A stretch of DNA of 64,000 bases from Roridomyces roridus (GCA_029378245.1 JARKIF010000003.1:1860001-1924000), one strand, 5' to 3'. Shown: positions 39,224 through 51,227, counted from the stretch's first letter. Notes: a model not told the origin generated them from the letters alone. A program made the numbers and translations.

Positions 39224-40641
39224 CTACAGAAATCCAAAAGTACGCCCGATGATATCGTGCAGACCCTCTTGCACTCCCAGGTAGTTGTGCCCGCCAGCCA
39301 GCGACTGAACATATACTACCCTTCTTCCATTGGATTCTGTGAATTCTTGTATGGTGCCAAAGTTGCGCAGCTCGACGCTAGTGATGATGGCCTGACGCGC
39401 TTCTTTGTACTTGGCGAGGCCGTCACTGAATTCGGTCCACTCCTCTTTTGTGAGCGAGGTGGGGTTCGTAGGAAGGGAGGGAATGGCAGGGAGGTGCGGC
39501 TCCAGGAATGTGTTGAAGAGGGCTTCGGAGTGGCTATAGGGGATTTCCCAATCGTTTTCTGTGGGTCACTTTGGTATCACATAGAAGAAAAGAAGAGAAT
39601 GAATGAATACCGGCATGGGCGAGCAGTACTGGACCCTTGATTCTCTGTTGAACTGGTCAATACATATTCCGCCGACGGAAAGAAGAGCGTACAGGAACCA
39701 AGGTGTCAGTCTTGAACGTGTGAAGAATCCGATTTTTGACGAAATCTGCCGCGAGTTAGCATGGGCCACAGGGAAAAATTGAAGCTACTTGCCCGCGGCA
39801 AAGGGGATCATAGTCAAGGGTCGTAACACGGGGGCAATCTGGAGGATACTGTACGTGTCGAGGACCCGGGAAATGCTGGAGAATGGTGACATGAGGACGA
39901 GACCTCTCGGTGCAATGCCCTCATCTGAAAGTTCCGACGCGAGGAGGGCAGACACGCCCGTTCCTAGGCTGTGCCCTAGGATGAGAATCTGGTCGGCAGT
40001 CGCGCCATTCTGGATAAGCCAATTCCAGGCAGCGCGGGCATCGAGTGCCAAGCCAGCCTCGGACGGGTTGCCCGTACTGTCGCCAAAGCCCCGATAATCG
40101 AGTGCAAGGACGTTGGCGCCAAGACGAGATGAGTAGGCAGTATATTGCTGGACACGAGCACTGAATGCACGAGTCGCGGCATTGCCGTGGAAGAAGAGGA
40201 TCGTCGGGTGAGTTTTCAGCGCATCCGGAATAAGCAGGGCAGGCTCGGAAGGGATTTCGGGGAGAGAATGATAGTAGGAGTCGGGCAGGACGAACCACGC
40301 TCCGAGAGATTCGTGGTCCGCCGTTTCAACTCTCAAGTTGATAGTCTTGTTCGGTGCAAGCCCACACGCCTCTGGGACATCGAACTTTGCAGACCAAGGG
40401 ATCTTGACAGCATGCAAGAACTGTCAAATACAAGTCAGAAACTGTGCAGGAGACTGGGGAGCAGAGACGCGCACCAGAACACTTTACGCGTGCATGAGCC
40501 AAAAAAATCCTTGAGAAATGATAAGCTCTCTCACTGAGTCTGGATGTATGGAACCGTCAACAGTACTATCGAGAGCACGTATAGACCGCCCAACGCAGCG
40601 AAGAACCTCCTGGCAAGAGGCAAGAAGCCTTGACTGGGCAT
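39224..40641 (-). CDS. ABHD12-like alpha/beta hydrolase (lysophospholipase-type), membrane-anchored
   Basis: Exons 40535-40641, 40475-40481, 39793-40420, 39693-39745, 39611-39644 and 39224-39558; 387 residues. An N-terminal membrane helix (FFAALGGLYVLSIVLLTVPY) is followed by the hydrolase: ILFFHGNAATR, LALDYRGFGDSTG, nucleophile elbow GHSLGTG (Ser about 189), the acid in HAENDWEIPYSHS and the catalytic His in GGHNYLG. Relatives are ER-membrane serine hydrolases acting on lysophospholipids. The second exon is a 7-nt micro-exon (TGTTCTG) whose inclusion alone gives the family sequence QTHVLFLHAV. Intron 39746-39792 needs a GC donor (GCAAGT). The ATG at 40641 just before the helix is chosen; the frame is open further upstream but lacks support. 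It converges with the phytochrome gene. Confidence 0.88.
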
Positions 40642-40872
40642 TGAAGGTAAGGCTCGATACAGCCTTTCTAATGATTTGATCTCACTCGATGGCGGCTCAA
40701 AAATCCACCAGGCCTGCAGGCTTATGCTATGACTACATTCCCTCATAACGAATCGGATATCGACTGTGGTGGGGAAGACACAGGCCACCCGACCAACTTG
40801 TACTTGGTTTGAGCCCATTACCCCTGCCGAGATCATTGATTGCTCGGCAAAGCGAAAAAGTAAACAGGAGCT

Positions 40873-41001
40873 CCTTCTTCGTCTCATGCAGTGGAGCTCC
40901 CGATGTCGACCTCCGAGCTATCCAACAGAGGGTCCCATCCTTCTTCGTCTCATGCAGCGGAGTTCCCAATGTCGACCTCCGAGCTATCCAACAGAGGGTC
41001 C
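40873..41001 (+). repeat. 66-bp tandem duplication across the BOR1 start codon
   Basis: A unit of 66 bp beginning CCTTCTTCGTCTCATGCAG is present twice (40873-40938 and 40939 to about 41001) with few differences. Since 66 is a multiple of three, both copies of ATGTCGACCTCCGAGCTATC (starts at 40903 and 40969) are in frame with the transporter. Confidence 0.85.
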
Positions 41002-43042
41002 CAAGTCCGCCTAGATGGACCAACGCTTGAAGATTCCACCCCCTCTTCAATCATCCACGCCCGCAGACCCAAGCGCAGAATACCGGGATCTGGAATCGTT
41101 TTTGACATAAGATCACGCCTGCCTTTCTACGTGTCTGACTGGTTGGATGCCTGGAATTATCGTGTTGTCCCGGCGAGCGCTCTCATCTTCTTTGCCAAGT
41201 GAGTGCGGCCAACAAGCGACCCGGCCCGGTCCCTCACACTGTTCAGTGTATTACCAGGGATTGCGTTCAGCCTAGATCTCATAGAGACCACGCAACAGTA
41301 CGGCGTCTCTGAAGTGCTACTGTCGTCTTTTATGGCGGCATTCGTCTTTTCTGTCTTTGGGGCACAACCTTTGACCATTGCCGGAGTGACCGGTACATCC
41401 CTCGTGTCTCGTTACTTCTGCACCTTCAACGCACGAAACAGGCCCTATCACCGTGTTCAACAAGACAATATACAACATCATAACGAGCAGTCATGATCGA
41501 CCGGATTATCTGCATTTCGTCGGGTGGGTGTACCTATGGGCGGCTATACTCCACTGGATAACAGCAATCCTCAACTGTGCGTTGTTTTACTCCCTGGTCT
41601 GCATGACTCATTTGGCATCTAGTCTGTAATTTTCTCAAATATGTTACGCTGTTTTCGTGCGACACGTTTGGATTTTATGTCGCGTGGGTCTATTTGCAAT
41701 ACGGTGCGGGTTTTCGACTGAATAGGCTACGAAACTGAACCTGTGCAGGCGTGCAAGTTATTACCAGGCAGCTTGAGAGCAACGCCCAAAACGCCCCGGG
41801 CCCACTCGTATCCATAATTGTGGCGTTGTTGATGCTCTGCACTGCGTTTCTCTTCCAGAATCTGGCTGGGCAAAGCTTTTTTCATCGGCATGTGCGGCGT
41901 TTCCTCGCGGACTATGGAATGCCTATTTCGCTCATTGCATCATCCGGCATGGCCTATTGGGGGCGTTTCAATGCGGCGAATGCTGTGACACTACCAGTCG
42001 GTGGAGCGTTCCAGGCAGCCGGCGGCCGAGAGTGGCTGGTTAGATTCTGGGAGCTCGATGGCAAATGGGTCGGAATCGCGTTCCCCTTTGGTTTCATCCT
42101 CTGGGTTCTTTTCTTTTTCGATCATAATGTGTCCAGCCTCATGGCGCAAGGAACCGAGTTTCCGCTCCGAAAACCGCCCGGTTTTCATTGGGACTTTTTC
42201 CTACTCGGAATCACTACTGTGGGTCCCCCACTATCGCGTTAACCGAGCTCAACGATCGCTAGTTTATCGCTGGACTTATAGGAGTCCCTGCCCCGAATGG
42301 GCTAATACCTCAGGCTCCCATACACACCACGTCTCTTCTGGTTATGGCTCACGTCAAGCCGGAGAAGGACGACGTCGAGCGTAAATCTCCGGAAACGGAG
42401 CCGACCCTGGATTATACCGAACGACCCATTGCTGTTGTGGAGCAGCGGGTATCTAACCTTGCTCAAGGAGCTCTGTGTTTGGTGCTTTTGACCGGACCAT
42501 TCCTCCATGTCTTGCATCTCATCCCACGAGGCGTCTTGGCTGGCCTTTTGTGAGTTTCCTCCTGGGCTGCAGTATTCTCGACTAATGTATTGCAGTTGGT
42601 ATATGGGTGCGGACGCTCTTCGCGGGAACGGTATCACGAAAAAGATTCTATACTTTCTACGCGATCGGAACCTGACGCCATCGGACGAACCTCTACGGCG
42701 GGTGCGCAAGTCGCGTATCCTACTCTTCGTCGGCGTGCAGCTTGTCGCTTTCGGTGCGACGTTTGCAATCACGCAGACCGTTGGTGCGTCCATATCGTTA
42801 TATGCGTGCGTTGACGGGTGATTGATTGTAATTCTCCAGCTGCGATTGGATTCCCGGTTATCATAATGCTTCTTATACCCCTGCGCGTATTAATCGTTCC
42901 TCGCCTGTCATTTACCGCCGAAGAATTGGCCATCTTGGACGGTCCTACGGCCTCTCCCTTTGTGAGTGCTCTCATTTTTTGATGTTCCCCACTCACGTTC
43001 TCCAAGACTATGGAATCAGTCGGTGGAGGCTTGGCTAGATAA
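40903..43042 (+). CDS. BOR1: BOR1-type borate/bicarbonate (HCO3-family) transporter
   Basis: Exons 40903-41198, 41247-41392, 41442-41576, 41623-41703, 41749-42218, 42263-42549, 42596-42783, 42840-42961 and 43007-43042; 586 residues from the first start, 564 from the second. Signature segments are present: LPGIAFSLDLIETTQQYGV, GAQPLTIAGVTGPITVFN, FGFYVAWVYLQYGVQVI, FFFDHNVSSLMAQ, IGVPAPNGLIPQAPIHT and PRGVLAGLFWYMGADAL. About a dozen hydrophobic helices fit the SLC4/PF00955 fold. Yeast Bor1 exports borate at the plasma membrane and influences vacuolar sorting. The N-terminus is doubled by the 66-bp duplication, so the true start is ambiguous (40903 or 40969). The short C-terminal exon (ESVGG) agrees with family ends. 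Confidence 0.9.
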
Positions 43043-43427
43043 TCCACATAAACGTGCCGGTAGTTGGAGTTTGTTATCAATCCCGATTCCCAATAGGCCC
43101 GTACTTGGATTGAAATTCAAGAATGGAACGGCGCGACCTATAACTTTCACACGGACTTGTTGAGCATGATACTTGCGCGCGCGCTCGAGATGAAACATGG
43201 TGGTGAGTTCTCATGCGTAATACATTCTCCACTAGGGACACGAAGGGTACAACCACGTGACCGTGGCTCGGAGCCTGAGACATTTCGGCCTTGTTACCGG
43301 TGGGAATTCCAAGATGCGATCACGATTGCCCCGCTTCCTTGTTCACCTGACCGACATACCCCACATAAATACATTCGGCACGAATGGTTAGCGTTGACGA
43401 CTGTGCCGACATTTTGTGTGCTGAACC
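43043..43427. other. Intergenic/promoter region before the CoA-ligase gene
   Basis: No gene is seen in these 385 bases. An AT-rich CATAAATA element near 43364, about 60 bases before the downstream start codon, could be the TATA-type core promoter of the CoA-ligase gene. Confidence 0.35.
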
Positions 43428-45825
43428 ATGGCCCCCGGCGACATCCTCTCCGCCTCCTCCGGTGTTCTCCCCCCAATCCCTGATAACTTGACCATCCCCC
43501 AATTCCAACTCGACCACACCGAACCTACCCGGCCCCATAGAGATGCAGGGATTCCGTATCTCGTAGACGATGCTACGGGGAAGGGGATAGGTTTTGCAGA
43601 GGTGAGTTTATTCAAAAGTCAACTGTGGAGTTCGTCTTTAAGCTGGACAAGGCGCGAGAGCGCACACAAGCCCTTGCGAACGCGTTCTCGTCGTTGTACA
43701 AGATTGGGAATGACGACGTCGGTGCGTAGCAGGTCTCTTTATGCTGCCTTGGTCTAATGCACCCTAGTGCTAATATTTAGTCGAAACCACGTCGGTAGGC
43801 TGCTTCTATGCCAAGTGCTAGGATCCCGCTCAGTTTGCAGATTATCCCTTTGCTTTGTGGGCTGTCCACCGCCTGGGTAAGTTCAATGTCCATCTTGACG
43901 CGTCGTCACAGCGAACAAATATATCCTAGGCGGTGTGATTTCCCCTGCGAACCCCGATTATTCTCGGGGGGAGCTGGAATTCCAACTCAGAGCGACGAAA
44001 GCATCGCTCATTATCACATACCCGGACGCGCTGGACACGGCTACCGCCGCTGCCAAGGCATACGGCCTCCCCCTCGATCGCATCGTGGTGTTTTCTGTTG
44101 CCGGCATGTCTACGGGAAATTTCGTCACGATAGACACTCTGGTTAAGCGCGGTTCCGGTCTCAAGAAGGCTCCCGAGTTCAAGCTAAAGCCCGGGGAAGC
44201 AAAGACCAAGGTTGCGTTGCTCAGCTTCTCGTCTGGTAAAGTTTCGTGTATTGAGGTAAAATGTGTCTGACAAGTCTTAGGTACTACCGGAACCCCCAAG
44301 GCTGTCGCTATACCCCATTTTGCAGTGATTGCAAACATTCTCCAACTTGCTGCACATAGCAAAATCAATACCAACTATGTGGACTGGAAAGACCAACGCT
44401 ATAGACCCGGGGACCGTGCCCTGGCAGGTAATAAACCTTGACTTGCGGTCTGCAAACTCTGATTGAATGAAACAGTGCTTCCTTTTTATCGTATGCATGC
44501 CAGCTTGCTTGTTTATTGTTGACTGAACATTTATCAGATATTTATGGGCTAGTTGTCAATTTGCACTTCCTTTTGTACTGTGGGGTATGTGGTCCATCTC
44601 CTCATCTTGAACATATTATGCAACCCCCAATCAGATGAGCATCGTCGTCGTACCCAAATTCCACTTTGAAGCCATGCTCAAGAGTATCGTGCGGCACCGG
44701 ATTACGCACCTCATGCTTGTCCCACCACAGGCCGTGCTTTTGTGCAAGGTGCGCTCTCATTCATCGTGGATGGATTTACACCTTACATCCATCCGTGTAG
44801 CACCCTGTGGTCAAGAACTATGACCTCTCCGGCGTTCGATACATCATGATCGGCGCTGCGCCGCTCTCGGATGAGGTGAACCAGCAAATGTTTGCCCTCT
44901 TCCCTGACGCGCAGATTGGGCAAGGATACGGTATGACCGAGACGTCCACGGTCATCAGTATCTGGCCCATAGAGAGCAAGAGAGGCATTTCAGGCAGTGC
45001 AGGCCAGCTCATTCCTGGTGTCGTTGCACGCATCCTTAAGCCCGATGGCACATTGGGTAAGGTTGGCGAAGTCGGCGAAGTGACATTCAAGGCGCCCTCG
45101 AACGCTTTGCGGTACTATAACAACGAGAAGGCGTATGTGTTTCTTATTATCAGCAATGGTTGTTTAACCTGTTGGCAGGACGAAGGAAACGTTCATTGAT
45201 GGGTAAGTTTCTGGGCTCTGTCCTTGAGCTCGCTCTGACAGTACGTCCAGCTGGGTGAGGACTGGGGACGAAGGAACGATCACCGCCGACGGTCTTCTCT
45301 ACATTACGGACAGAATCAAAGAGATCATGAAGGTATGTATGATTTTGGTTGTTCGATATCATACTCATTGTCCAGGTTCGTGGATTCCAAGTTGCCCCAG
45401 CAGAATTGGAAGGGGCTTTGCTGTGCGTCATGTGACTGCTTTTTTGAGCGTAGTTGACTGGTGTTTAGGGATCACGCCGATGTATCGGACGCGTGCGTTG
45501 TAGGGATTCCGGACGACTACAGCGGCGAGGTACCCCTGGCGTTCATTGTTTTGAGCGCCGATGCGGCCGCCCGGGTTGCAAGTGACCTGAACAGGCTGGA
45601 GCCGATTCGAGCCGGGATTATCAAGGTACGACCTACTGCTCTATACTTTCTTAGCGGCCAACGGGTTTGCAGCACATTGCCGACCAAAAGATTGCATACA
45701 AGCACCTGGCTGGGGGTGTCGAGTTTGTGGAAAGCATCCCGAAGACGCCAAGTGGTAAGCTGTTGCGCCGCTTTCTGCGGGACAAGGCGAAGGAGATCAA
45801 GCGGCCAGCCAAGGCGAAGTTGTGA
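43428..45825 (+). CDS. 4-coumarate-CoA-ligase-like acyl-AMP ligase, probably peroxisomal
   Basis: 15 exons: 43428-43601, 43652-43721, 43768-43794, 43841-43876, 43930-44235, 44281-44427, 44476-44490, 44538-44584, 44635-44748, 44801-45132, 45179-45202, 45251-45332, 45376-45422, 45469-45625 and 45673-45825; 576 residues. ANL-superfamily motifs are clear: SFSSGTTGTPKAV (about 201-213), LPFYHIYG, GYGMTETS, WVRTGDEG, DRIKEIMKVRGFQVAPAE and PKTPSGKLLRR. The protein ends in AKL, a PTS1-type peroxisomal signal. Such fungal enzymes activate aromatic or fatty acids to CoA thioesters. The acceptor of the first intron is ambiguous (43642 or 43651); the latter fits family length. It converges with ATP23, 45 bases apart. 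Confidence 0.9.
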
Positions 45826-45870
45826 TGGGATGTGTTTTCCATTAAAGTAGGGATACAAATTACAGGGTAG

Positions 45871-46668
45871 TTAGTATATCTGATGTCTCGGTCAGACCGA
45901 GATAATGAAAGGGAAAGAGTGCGCACCTCGTCAAACGGTCTAGTGTCCTTGAAACAACTCTCAAAGACTTCGTTAACCACCCGTTCCGCTGTCGCCTGGT
46001 CCGGACACATGAAATTACGGGAGACAGACGTGACGGCGCGCCGTCGGACGCAGTCCTGGTGGTGTTTAGTGAAAGCGAGAGAACCTATCCGCAATTCGCG
46101 TGAAAATCTACAGTCCCCACTGAGGCTATTTGCCCGAATCTTGGAAAACTCTGAACAAGTGCTTGGGAATGAAACGGTCGACGTACCTCACTGCACGCAT
46201 GATGCCGCAAATTTGTCCAGTCGACCTTGAACCGGCACTGGTCGAACATATGTATCATCTCATGCACCATCGCATTCTCCATGTGCGCGTCCCCAAAGAA
46301 AACGCCCTGGCACAAAACAATGACACCCTTTTCGGGGTTGAAGCCGCCGGCAGAGCGTCTGTCGCAAGGACCACATATCATGTTTGATGGCGGGAGGTCG
46401 CAGCCGGCAGCGCGAAGGTGTTTGAGCATAAAGACTACGGCGGGACCTGCGAGAGTTGACCGTTGAGCGCGTACTGAAGGAAGTAGGACGCACTTCGCTC
46501 CATGAAGCGAAGTTTTTTCTCCTCGCAAGTCTGGCGAGTCTTGTCCAGGAGATATTCCAGTCTTTCATCCTCGGTGACGCCGAATCCAGTAGCGAGCATC
46601 GCGTTTCTCCGCCATCGTTCAAAGGAAGAGAGCGGTTTCGGTTTGGGCTCCGAATCCGGAGAAGACAT
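45871..46668 (-). CDS. ATP23: Mitochondrial intermembrane-space metalloprotease Atp23
   Basis: Exons 46494-46668, 46187-46446, 45927-46139 and 45871-45879; 218 residues. The Zn-protease signature HEMIH at about 120-124 sits in MVHEMIHMFDQCRFKVDW, followed by HHACSEIRANSLSGDCR, a CVRRRAVTSV segment and FESCFKDTRPFDEIY. Paired cysteines (CGPCD) fit import and oxidation in the intermembrane space. Atp23 processes the Atp6 precursor and assists F0 assembly. The last exon is 9 nt (ATA TAC TAA). The first intron (46447-46493) removes what otherwise looks like a frameshift after MERS. The gene starts 46 bases from the next, divergent gene. Confidence 0.92.
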
Positions 46669-46714
46669 GCTTTGTCACGTGCATCACAATCCCTTCTGCT
46701 TGACCACCACCACC

Positions 46715-47744
46715 ATGCCCGCGACTCCCCTTGTTGACTCCACAAACGCTCTCAAACGGACCCGTTCCCGTTGTGATTTCAAGGGGCCTGCACACAAGAG
46801 GCAGTGCTCAGATGACCGCAAACCGCGGTCTCGTTCCGTTGAAGGTATGTGTTCTCTCTACGCGTCAGAGACATTTATACTGAGCGCATGAAGATGATAT
46901 ACCTCTGGGCGAACTAGAGATGACACTTCGTCGCTTGGAAAAGACCGTCGATTATCCTACGCTCAAGAGGCTCACAACGATAGGTAATCAACAAACCTCG
47001 ACGCGTCGTGTATCCGAATAACATGACCAAAGGACGCGACCAATGGCGCGAAATACCTCAAATGGTGCACTCAATAGTCGAACGCGTCAAACTACGCGTC
47101 GCGGAACGCTTCCAGTGCCGGAAAGGCGAGAACACCAAGATGCTGCAGGCAGAACTATACCTCGAGTGGTTGCTCGAGTTTGAGTTTGTACTCGCTGCAG
47201 TGCAGGTGTGTATATCCTCAACGCAAAATGACGCGCTTTCAACGCGTTACAGAATGTTCTACGCGCCAAAGTCCCAGTCGCGCCCGGCAAGGCACTCTTC
47301 ACCATCCTCTTTCACCTGATCGACCAATACATGACCGCCGTCGACGCTCAGCAAGACGGCTGCGCGTACCGGTCATGGGTCATGACGCTTGTGGAAGAGG
47401 CCAAAGATTCGTCTACGGACGAACGCTCTGAAGAGGCTCTCGCGGACGCTGAGGCCCAACTGAAACACTTTGACACGGTCATGCGTCTCGCCCTCGCACG
47501 ATACAAATCAGATTCGCGTTCCGAGGTTGGAAAGGTCGCGCCGGCGATTGGGCAGATGGAGGAGACGTTGGCTAGGGGCTGCTGTTTGCTTAGTGAGCAG
47601 ACAGGGCTCGGGGCGGAGACGGAGATGGGTTTCGGTCTATTGCCCACGACTCGGAACGCGATGTTGGGATGGAAGGGACAGGTTCGTTCTTCTGCCTTTT
47701 TTCCACTGATAGCTGAGTATGCTCTACAGAGAGCGAGCCGCTGA
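46715..47744 (+). CDS. Unidentified fungal protein with basic nuclear-type N-terminus
   Basis: Exons 46715-46844, 46894-46983, 47033-47205, 47253-47681 and 47730-47744; 235 residues. I do not recognise a family with certainty. The N-terminus has two basic clusters (KRTRSR and HKRQ) like a bipartite nuclear signal, then a predicted all-helical body (ELEMTLRRLEKTVDYPTL, LYLEWLLEFEFVLAAVQNV, LFTILFHLIDQYM). The layout faintly recalls Cut8/Sts1 proteasome-tethering proteins, but I see no decisive motif. Consistent intron phases and long coding exons support a real gene. It shares a 46-base divergent promoter with ATP23. Confidence 0.65.
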
Positions 47745-47821
47745 CGCGGCCAACGCGGCCAATGTATTTACAGACTCATTTATCACGTGTGGTACTACTA
47801 CCTCACTTCAATACACTCATC

Positions 47822-48252
47822 ATGCAAGCCACCCTCGCTGGAACCGTTCTCGCTCAGTCAGATGAAACAATCGTAGTTGAAGGGAATCACTATTTTCCCA
47901 ATGCCTCCGTGAAGCTGGACTTCTTTAACGACTCTGAGACACAGTAAGCTTTTGAAAGAAGACGCTGGTTAGGGAAACTGACGGCTGTACTTAGCACCGT
48001 CTGCCCTTGGAAAGGGTAGGTGTTCGGCTGTCTGACCCGAATGTGTCGTTGACTGCAAGTTTTAGAACGGCGTCATACTACCACGCGACCGTGAACGGGA
48101 CCACCGTGAAAGATATTGCTTGGTACTATCCGGAAACGTCCGAGAAGGCCAAGAATATCAAGAACTACGTCGCGTTCTACAAGGTTCGTCCAAGGTTTGT
48201 GTCATAACCCCCCAACTTACATTTGAAACAGAACAAAGTCACCATCGCATGA
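47822..48252 (+). CDS. DUF427-family small protein
   Basis: Exons 47822-47943, 47995-48015, 48066-48183 and 48232-48252; 93 residues. The sequence contains the family hallmarks GTVLAQSDETIVVEGNHYFP, THTVCPWKGTASYY, DIAWYYPETSEKAKNIKNYV and VAFYKNKVTI. DUF427 proteins are small beta-rich domains found in bacteria and fungi, with no firmly established biochemical role. Two of the four exons are only 21 nt. It converges with the TFIIIC-subunit gene, 40 bases apart. Confidence 0.88.
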
Positions 48253-48292
48253 GGGTTGTACATTTATGTATTTTGTATGCAAGAAAAGCACC

Positions 48293-51120
48293 TCAATCTT
48301 CATCTGAATCAACGTCCATGGCATCGCCCTCGCCCTCGCCCTCGCCCTCGACATCCAGCCTCATGCTCGGAACAGAACAATACGGCACCCTGTCATTCAA
48401 GAACCGTCCCCAGACCACATCGATCCGACAGAGTCCAGACCCCGTAGCAGAAGCGAGTAGAGGCGTCCCGCCAAGCCCCGTGGCCGAGTTCCAAACAACG
48501 CGGTGTACGCCAATTTCTTTCGGCCAGGAAGCAGTGCTCGCGGGAGCGACAAAGGCCTTGTCTTTGCCCTGGACTTTTTCGTCCCGTACGGATTTGGGCT
48601 GCGTTGCGCGGTCTTGAGCCTCCAAAGGATAAAAGCGCTCCAACATGCGCAACTCTTGCGTTTTGCGGCTGTAATCCAGCTGGTAGATTTTATGCACAAA
48701 GAAAGGCTACCCATGTGAGCCAAGACAGGAGAATAATAGGAGATACTCACAACAGATCCGCCGCGTCTCGTCGACCTTAAGGCATTCGTTGTACTGCACA
48801 CACCATCTGCGGAACCAACTGCCAACTGTGGATGATAATCTGAAGCGCTCAAGCTCTGGGTTCGCGGTTATATCAGGTCCGACGAGGGAACCAGACACGC
48901 ACCCAAATCGGTCCTTGGGGCTCCATCAAGATATGGCCCCGGCCAAGCATACTCGGAGACACAGAGTACACTTTGACGATATTCTCGTGATCAATGGTGA
49001 TGGGGCCGCCGCCAAAGGGAGAGTAGGTCATAGCGAGGATAACGTCTGATCCCCAGATTAGATGGGCGAAAAAAGCGACTATAACACACCTCTCGTCCGA
49101 TTCATAACCGAACCATGGCCCTCCCTGATATCTGTGACGCACTCCAGCCCGTCATATCCCCCACTAACAATGACCGTTGGATCCGCGTCCGTACGGGGAG
49201 CGCCCGAAGGTAAGCTGGGCGGGGCGCGAATCCAAGTGAGTGCCCGAATAGCAGACTGATGCACAGTCAGGTAGTGAGAGGGGAGGAGGTTGGTTGGAAG
49301 CGTCGGGTCTAATGGCTCAAGTTAGACTGCGGATTCGTGGAAAGAAAACAATTACCCGGTCCGCTGCACTTTGCAAGCACTTGCCCAAGATGATATACAG
49401 CGATAGTACCTGGTCCAGTTTAGCCACGCTCAGGAAGTAGTTTCCGCAAATACCATTCGACGTCCCAATAGCCACCAATTCACTGTTCGCCCAGTCAAAA
49501 GACCAGCAAACCGCGTCTTCCAATTCAATACGAATCAAAGGCTCAGGGATCCTCACTAGAAAGGATTCAGTGTTCGCAGACCCTGAATACAAGGCACACA
49601 CCAAAGACAGGCGTGGCTGCGTCGTGCCCCGCGGGAGTTACATCCAATGGATCGGGGACGACGTACACCGAAAACGAGCCGTCTTCAAAGGTACCACCGA
49701 GCAAGCCGAGTTTACGTGGCCGGATTTGGTCGTCGTCAATCTAGAAAAGATGAATGGATGTCTTCTGGGTTTGGTGGCGCTCACAGAATCATGCGAAGGC
49801 AAGGGACACCACTTCAAGTCGTGAGCAGGCCCACTGTCGATGCACAGCACCATGGCGCAGTTCAACACCCCCGAGTCCTCTTCACTGGGCGGCGAATCGG
49901 GATTGGTGGGGCCGAGGGTCCAGATTTGAATGCACGCAGCCGTTGGGCGCTCCACCTTGGCACCAACGTCGGGAGAGTGTGATGCCGTGGGGAATGGCGC
50001 CACGGCCAGATATTGAGTGTATGATCGACCTAGATACGATTCATGAATTATTCTCTTGGTTGACCGATATCCACCTTCTCTGTCGTCGAAATGGACGGGA
50101 CACCAATCAAGCCCCCACGCTTGAGCTCCAGGATTGAATATATGAGATTTGCTCTCGGGAAAGAATTCGGCTGTTTGAAAATCAGGGAAACAATCGACTC
50201 AAGTCGGATGCGGACCCACAATTCTTTTGGCTCTTGAACATTGGGATTTCGACGCGTTTCTGATCTTGAAGCGGGCCAAAAGAACACGCGACGGGAGGGG
50301 GCGGTCGGAGGTTTCCTTCCTCGGTCGTAACGGTATCAGTGGGCAGAAAACAAGTAGCTTCTCTAGAAGAACATTGGATAAAGAAGACAGAAGAACATCG
50401 AGCGTACTCGGGAGTGAGAATTGTCCAGCCAGACTTGACTCGTATCCCTTGATGAGTGACTGGTCGTCGAGTGGCATCGGTGGCCGTATCGCCATCGTCT
50501 GGTAAAGCTTCTTTATACCAACCTCGGTCCTCGACGAGATCCCAAATCGGCCCAGGCCCGACGTTGAATCCCCACGCTTTATTGACCCGCTTCGTCACTT
50601 CAAGGCTATGCGTGAAATTATGCGTCGATGCAGTAGCAGCCGGACCAAACACAGAGTCGGGTTTCGCCGCAAGCCTCTCGACCTGCCCAACGCGCGTGTA
50701 AAGAGGAACGGCCCTGTGTCGGTGGTGAACGCTCGGCGTGGGGAGAACATAGATCTGCCTTTTAGAAGTACGCGCGATCCCAGCGCCACTACCAAGCGAC
50801 GGCATAAACACATCTGAAGTTTTCTTGGCTGGTTTAGCAGGTCGTTTCTCCTTTGCAGGAGCTTTGCGCGATTTCGGGATAGGAACAGGAACGGGATCTT
50901 CTTGCTCGAGGGACTCGTCTGCATCGTCATCGTCGTCGTCTTCATCTTCCTCATCGGCACCAGCGACGGATTGAGCGGGAGGCTCAAAATCGCTGCCGCT
51001 GTCACCTTCGTCTACGTTGCGTTTTTTCTTTGAAGGCCCAGCCACGGGCTGTCCGTCTTCATCGTCCAAAGCAAGGGAATAGCTCGGCTGCGATTTTCTG
51101 GGCCGCAACGCTCGAGGCAT
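48293..51120 (-). CDS. TFIIIC WD-repeat subunit (Tfc6/Sfc6/GTF3C2-like)
   Basis: Exons 50408-51120, 50220-50362, 50075-50170, 49785-50029, 49602-49740, 49454-49555, 49356-49409, 49090-49308, 48903-49045, 48751-48855 and 48293-48706; 790 residues. An acidic/basic disordered N-terminus (PRALRPRKSQ, then a run of Asp and Glu, then Lys/Pro-rich) precedes a beta-propeller: WGLDWCPVHF, LKWCPLP, LGLLGGTFEDGSFSVYVVP, WSFDWANSELVAIGTSNG, AIRALTWIR, VSGGYDG and YHPQLAVGSADGV. This fits the WD subunit of TFIIIC that with Tfc3 binds the tRNA B-box. Assignment rests on the domain plan and GGTFEDGS-type segments. All eleven exons keep phase. The start is 107 bases from a tRNA gene. Confidence 0.72.
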
Positions 51121-51227
51121 GAAGGAACAAACACAGTACAACAACGCGTCGCATTTGATGCAGCTGATCTCGCAAGTTCACGCCCGCCCTGGGTGACTAG
51201 AGTCTTTCAAGCCCCTTCATTCTTAAC

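Noticed and set aside
39746..39800. Apparent stop codon in the ABHD12-like gene
   Set aside because: Splicing from a GC donor (GCAAGT) removes the stop and restores the family sequence through the catalytic Asp and His.
40642..40887. Longer N-terminus for the ABHD12-like protein
   Set aside because: The upstream open frame has no conserved sequence and fills the divergent promoter shared with BOR1.
46435..46494. Apparent frameshift after the start of ATP23
   Set aside because: A 47-nt GT-AG intron at 46447-46493 restores the conserved sequence, so the gene is intact.
43428..48252. Secondary-metabolite gene cluster around the CoA ligase
   Set aside because: Neighbours are ATP23, a BOR1 transporter, a DUF427 protein and core genes; no polyketide, peptide or terpene synthase and no tailoring enzymes are present.
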